From: Methanobacterium sp. UBA353
GTDB taxonomy: Archaea; Methanobacteriota; Methanobacteria; Methanobacteriales; Methanobacteriaceae
NCBI GenBank assembly: GCA_002496805.1
Contig: DALO01000029.1
Span: 1-64,000, forward strand
Direction of reading: 5' to 3'
DNA: 64,000 nt
The notes beneath the pieces are model-generated. The model was not told the DNA's origin. It did not search any database and saw only the letters and a program-made list of their open reading frames with translations. Position numbers and translations under genes: made by a program. Positions within the stretch are counted from its first letter, which is position 1, and the number at the start of each line of letters is the position of its first letter. Of this stretch, positions 61,707 to 64,000 are shown in pieces.

Positions 61707-63659
61707 ATGAAAGAAACTCCATTTGCAATAGTATTACTATCATTATTCCTATTCATGGGTGTTTTGTCTGGACTGGTTTTACTCGAACAAAATCAAACAT
61801 CCATTATTGAAGGCACAGAACCTATTTTAAACCAATCTCAAAGTGATACCAATCATACTGGGAAGAATTTAACAAGCAAAAATGACACCAGTAATCAGAC
61901 CACACTGAACCAAACCAATTTAACCGGAAACAATACCAACAATACCCTAACTCTTAAAACAATTTTTGGTCTTGAAACACCCATGCGTGACGGTGTGAAA
62001 CTTGTTTCTGACCTTTGGCTACCACAACAAAAAGGGAAGTATCCAGTAATAATCATCCGCACACCCTATGGGAGGAGTGCAGCCAACATGAATTATACCG
62101 ACATGGGAGAGTATTTTGCTGGACAGGGATACGTGTTTATGGTACAAGATGTTCGTGGTAAAGGAGACTCACAGGGAAATTTCAACTTCCTATTCCAAGA
62201 AGGACCAGATGGCTATGATACTATTGAATGGGCTGCAAAACAATCCTGGTCAAATGGAAAGATAGGTATGATGGGATCATCATATATGGGCACTGCCCAA
62301 TGGCTGGTAGCCAGAGAAAAACCACCACACCTGGTATGCATAGCTCCCACTTCAGCTTATGGAAGATATATGCAGGAAATTCCATCCATAGGGGGAGTTT
62401 TCCACATGGGATGGGCCCTCCCATGGACACTCCAAAACAACGGCCGCAATCCAGATTTAAACACACACAAAATTAATCTAACCACTGCATTTGATCACAG
62501 ACCACTTATCAATGCTGACAAAGAAATTGGAATGAATCTGCCTTTCTACCGCCAATTCCTCAATCACCCCACCATGGATGAATATTGGAAGCAAATACAA
62601 TTCACAGATAATGATTTTAACCAGATCAACATACCCACCATAACTACCAGTGGTTGGTTCGATTCAAACCAACCCGGAGCTCTGTTCTACTGGAATGGAA
62701 ATAACAAGAATCTTTCCAGGGATCATGACCACCACCTCATTATTGGGCCCTGGACCAACAATGGAACCTTCCAAACTTCCTCACAGCTTTCTGAAGTTGG
62801 TGATCTGCTGGTTCCAGGAGCCCAGGTAGATGTCTATGGTTATCATCTTGCATTTTTCGATGTTTACCTAAAAAACTCAAGTTCAAATAAATCGAAAGTA
62901 CCTGAAGTGAACATCTACCTCACTGGTTTGAATCAATGGATAAACCTCACCAATTATCCTCCTAAAGATGTGAATGTAACTCCCTTATACCTTACAAGCA
63001 GGGGCCAGGCTAACACTCTTAATGGTAATGGATTGTTAGAGTGGGAAGTTCCTCAAAAAAATTCCAATTTAAATTCATCATCTTCAGACAACTACACCTA
63101 CAATCCAGCTAACCCCAGGCCAGTGCCAGTGGGAAGCTTTGCTGTTAACTGTGCTCCGACTGAAAATCGTTCGGACGTCCTGGTTTACACAACACCTCCT
63201 CTTGAAGAATCAGTAACAATTTTAGGGTCAGTAACTGCAGAAATATTCGCTGCTACTGACTCTAAAGATACAGATTTCATGATCAGAGTTTTGGATGTAT
63301 ACCCAGATGGTACTGCTATCAATTTAGGCCCTGAAGAATGTGGTGGTGCAATAAGGGCCAGATTCAGGCAAGGATTTGACAAAGAAGTTCTACTTGAACC
63401 TGGAAAAATTGAAAAATACCGCATCCAGCTATTTGACATGGGACATGTTTTCCTACCAGGACACAGCATCCGCCTGGAAATTTATTCCAGTGCCTATCCC
63501 CTGTTACATCCTAACCCCAACACTGGCAACCCCATTGCCACTGATACAAAACAAAAAAAGGCACATCAAACTATCTATCATGACAAAAAACATCCATCTG
63601 CAGTTTATTTGCCAGTCATACCAAAAAATAGTTCAACATATAATCAAATATTTGTTTAA
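61707..63659 (+). CDS. CocE/NonD-type surface alpha/beta hydrolase, catalytic His replaced
   Basis: A 650-aa extracytoplasmic protein. An N-terminal membrane anchor (residues 7-26) is followed by a Ser/Thr/Asn linker (30-82) with about nine N-glycosylation sequons. Then comes the X-Pro dipeptidyl peptidase S15/CocE domain: nucleophile Ser192 (GSSYMG) and Asp319 (GWFD). Where CocE enzymes have GPWSH, this reads GPWTN: Asn351 in place of the catalytic His. A C-terminal jelly-roll domain (390-640) completes the family layout. GGGGATAATAT precedes the ATG. Confidence 0.85.
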   Translation: MKETPFAIVLLSLFLFMGVLSGLVLLEQNQTSIIEGTEPILNQSQSDTNHTGKNLTSKNDTSNQTTLNQTNLTGNNTNNTLTLKTIFGLETPMRDGVKLVSDLWLPQQKGKYPVIIIRTPYGRSAANMNYTDMGEYFAGQGYVFMVQDVRGKGDSQGNFNFLFQEGPDGYDTIEWAAKQSWSNGKIGMMGSSYMGTAQWLVAREKPPHLVCIAPTSAYGRYMQEIPSIGGVFHMGWALPWTLQNNGRNPDLNTHKINLTTAFDHRPLINADKEIGMNLPFYRQFLNHPTMDEYWKQIQFTDNDFNQINIPTITTSGWFDSNQPGALFYWNGNNKNLSRDHDHHLIIGPWTNNGTFQTSSQLSEVGDLLVPGAQVDVYGYHLAFFDVYLKNSSSNKSKVPEVNIYLTGLNQWINLTNYPPKDVNVTPLYLTSRGQANTLNGNGLLEWEVPQKNSNLNSSSSDNYTYNPANPRPVPVGSFAVNCAPTENRSDVLVYTTPPLEESVTILGSVTAEIFAATDSKDTDFMIRVLDVYPDGTAINLGPEECGGAIRARFRQGFDKEVLLEPGKIEKYRIQLFDMGHVFLPGHSIRLEIYSSAYPLLHPNPNTGNPIATDTKQKKAHQTIYHDKKHPSAVYLPVIPKNSSTYNQIFV

Positions 63660-63912
63660 ACCAGGAAATTCACGATGAATATGATTAAGGAACAGATCCA
63701 TCCATGGTTACACATGAAATCTCATAAAGGCTAAACCTAAAATAATAGTGCAGATATAATTACTGTTCTGTTGATATTGCTTATGAGAATAATCTACAAG
63801 TACTTGTTGTTTAGCTATTCTCTTAAAAAAAAAGTTTAAATAAAGCTCTCAAAATCGAGATCACCATAAAAATTTTTACCAGTTTTTCTACCAGATATTA
63901 GGAAGATAAAAT

Positions 63913-64000
63913 ATGAATATCAAAGAAATCTTAACCGGACAAGAACATGATAAATTGTTCTTACTAGGTAATGAAGCCGCAGTCCGCGGAGCCCTGGAAT
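63913..64000 (+). CDS. iorA: indolepyruvate ferredoxin oxidoreductase alpha subunit (partial)
   Basis: Only the first 29 codons lie in the window (MNIKEILTGQEHDKLFLLGN, then EAAVRGALE). They match the start of IorA, the thiamine-diphosphate subunit oxidising aryl pyruvates with ferredoxin. AGGAAGATAAAAT precedes the ATG at 63913. The gene runs off the right edge. Confidence 0.75.
   Translation, partial: MNIKEILTGQEHDKLFLLGNEAAVRGALE

Overview
The window comes from a hydrogenotrophic methanogen of the order Methanobacteriales, most likely a mesophilic Methanobacterium. The evidence is an HMf-type histone, an F420:NADP oxidoreductase (NpdG), thiol:fumarate reductase subunit B (TfrB), a 2-phosphoglycerate kinase of the cyclic 2,3-diphosphoglycerate pathway, an archaeal-type glycyl-tRNA synthetase, both RFC clamp-loader subunits, class I HMG-CoA reductase, a [NiFe] hydrogenase, AT-rich intergenic DNA and GGTGATC-type ribosome binding sites. 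TTG and GTG starts are frequent. I see no rRNA, tRNA or CRISPR array.

Layout. 0-20 kb is mostly housekeeping: histone, thrC, a SpoIIM-like membrane protein, trpS, endA, 6-phospho-3-hexuloisomerase, npdG, a PIN/ATPase/KH protein, hisI, hisS, aroE, a TatD-like hydrolase, hmgA, sucD, aroD and argD. From 20.4 to 24 kb lies a disturbed block. It holds a frameshifted inorganic pyrophosphatase pseudogene, an enolase fragment, a prenyltransferase-like gene without an ATG start and a cation/proton antiporter. The block is bounded by 52-bp direct repeats, one of which is the 3' end of htpX. 24-36 kb carries htpX (with an EF-hand-like insertion), a PopT-type lipid-carrier transporter, a free-standing GXGXG protein, a PhoU-TrkA_C / Lrp / MgtE-like ion-homeostasis group, rfcL-rfcS and a Roadblock-linker protein.

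36.2-39.4 kb is a compact four-gene operon: ferredoxin, V4R-like protein, hydrogenase small subunit and hydrogenase large subunit. It has a palindrome-rich promoter region and a hairpin/U-tract terminator. 39.8-44.7 kb has sortase, mscS, rnz, nadC, a divergent histone-fold protein with an acidic tail, and ZPR1. 45-51 kb looks like a membrane-organising or cell-division block: a Roadblock protein, a DUF1611 P-loop protein, SepF, a two-domain protein with an acidic linker, MinD, and a second MinD whose P-loop lysine is replaced by arginine.

53-56 kb is an accessory island: a HEPN/MNT toxin-antitoxin pair preceded by four 18-bp palindromic operators at exactly 22-bp spacing, and a decayed tyrosine integrase. 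56-64 kb returns to core genes (glyS, dcd, trmJ-like, tfrB, YgjP-like peptidase), then a cell-surface CocE-like hydrolase whose expected catalytic His is Asn, and the start of iorA at the window edge.
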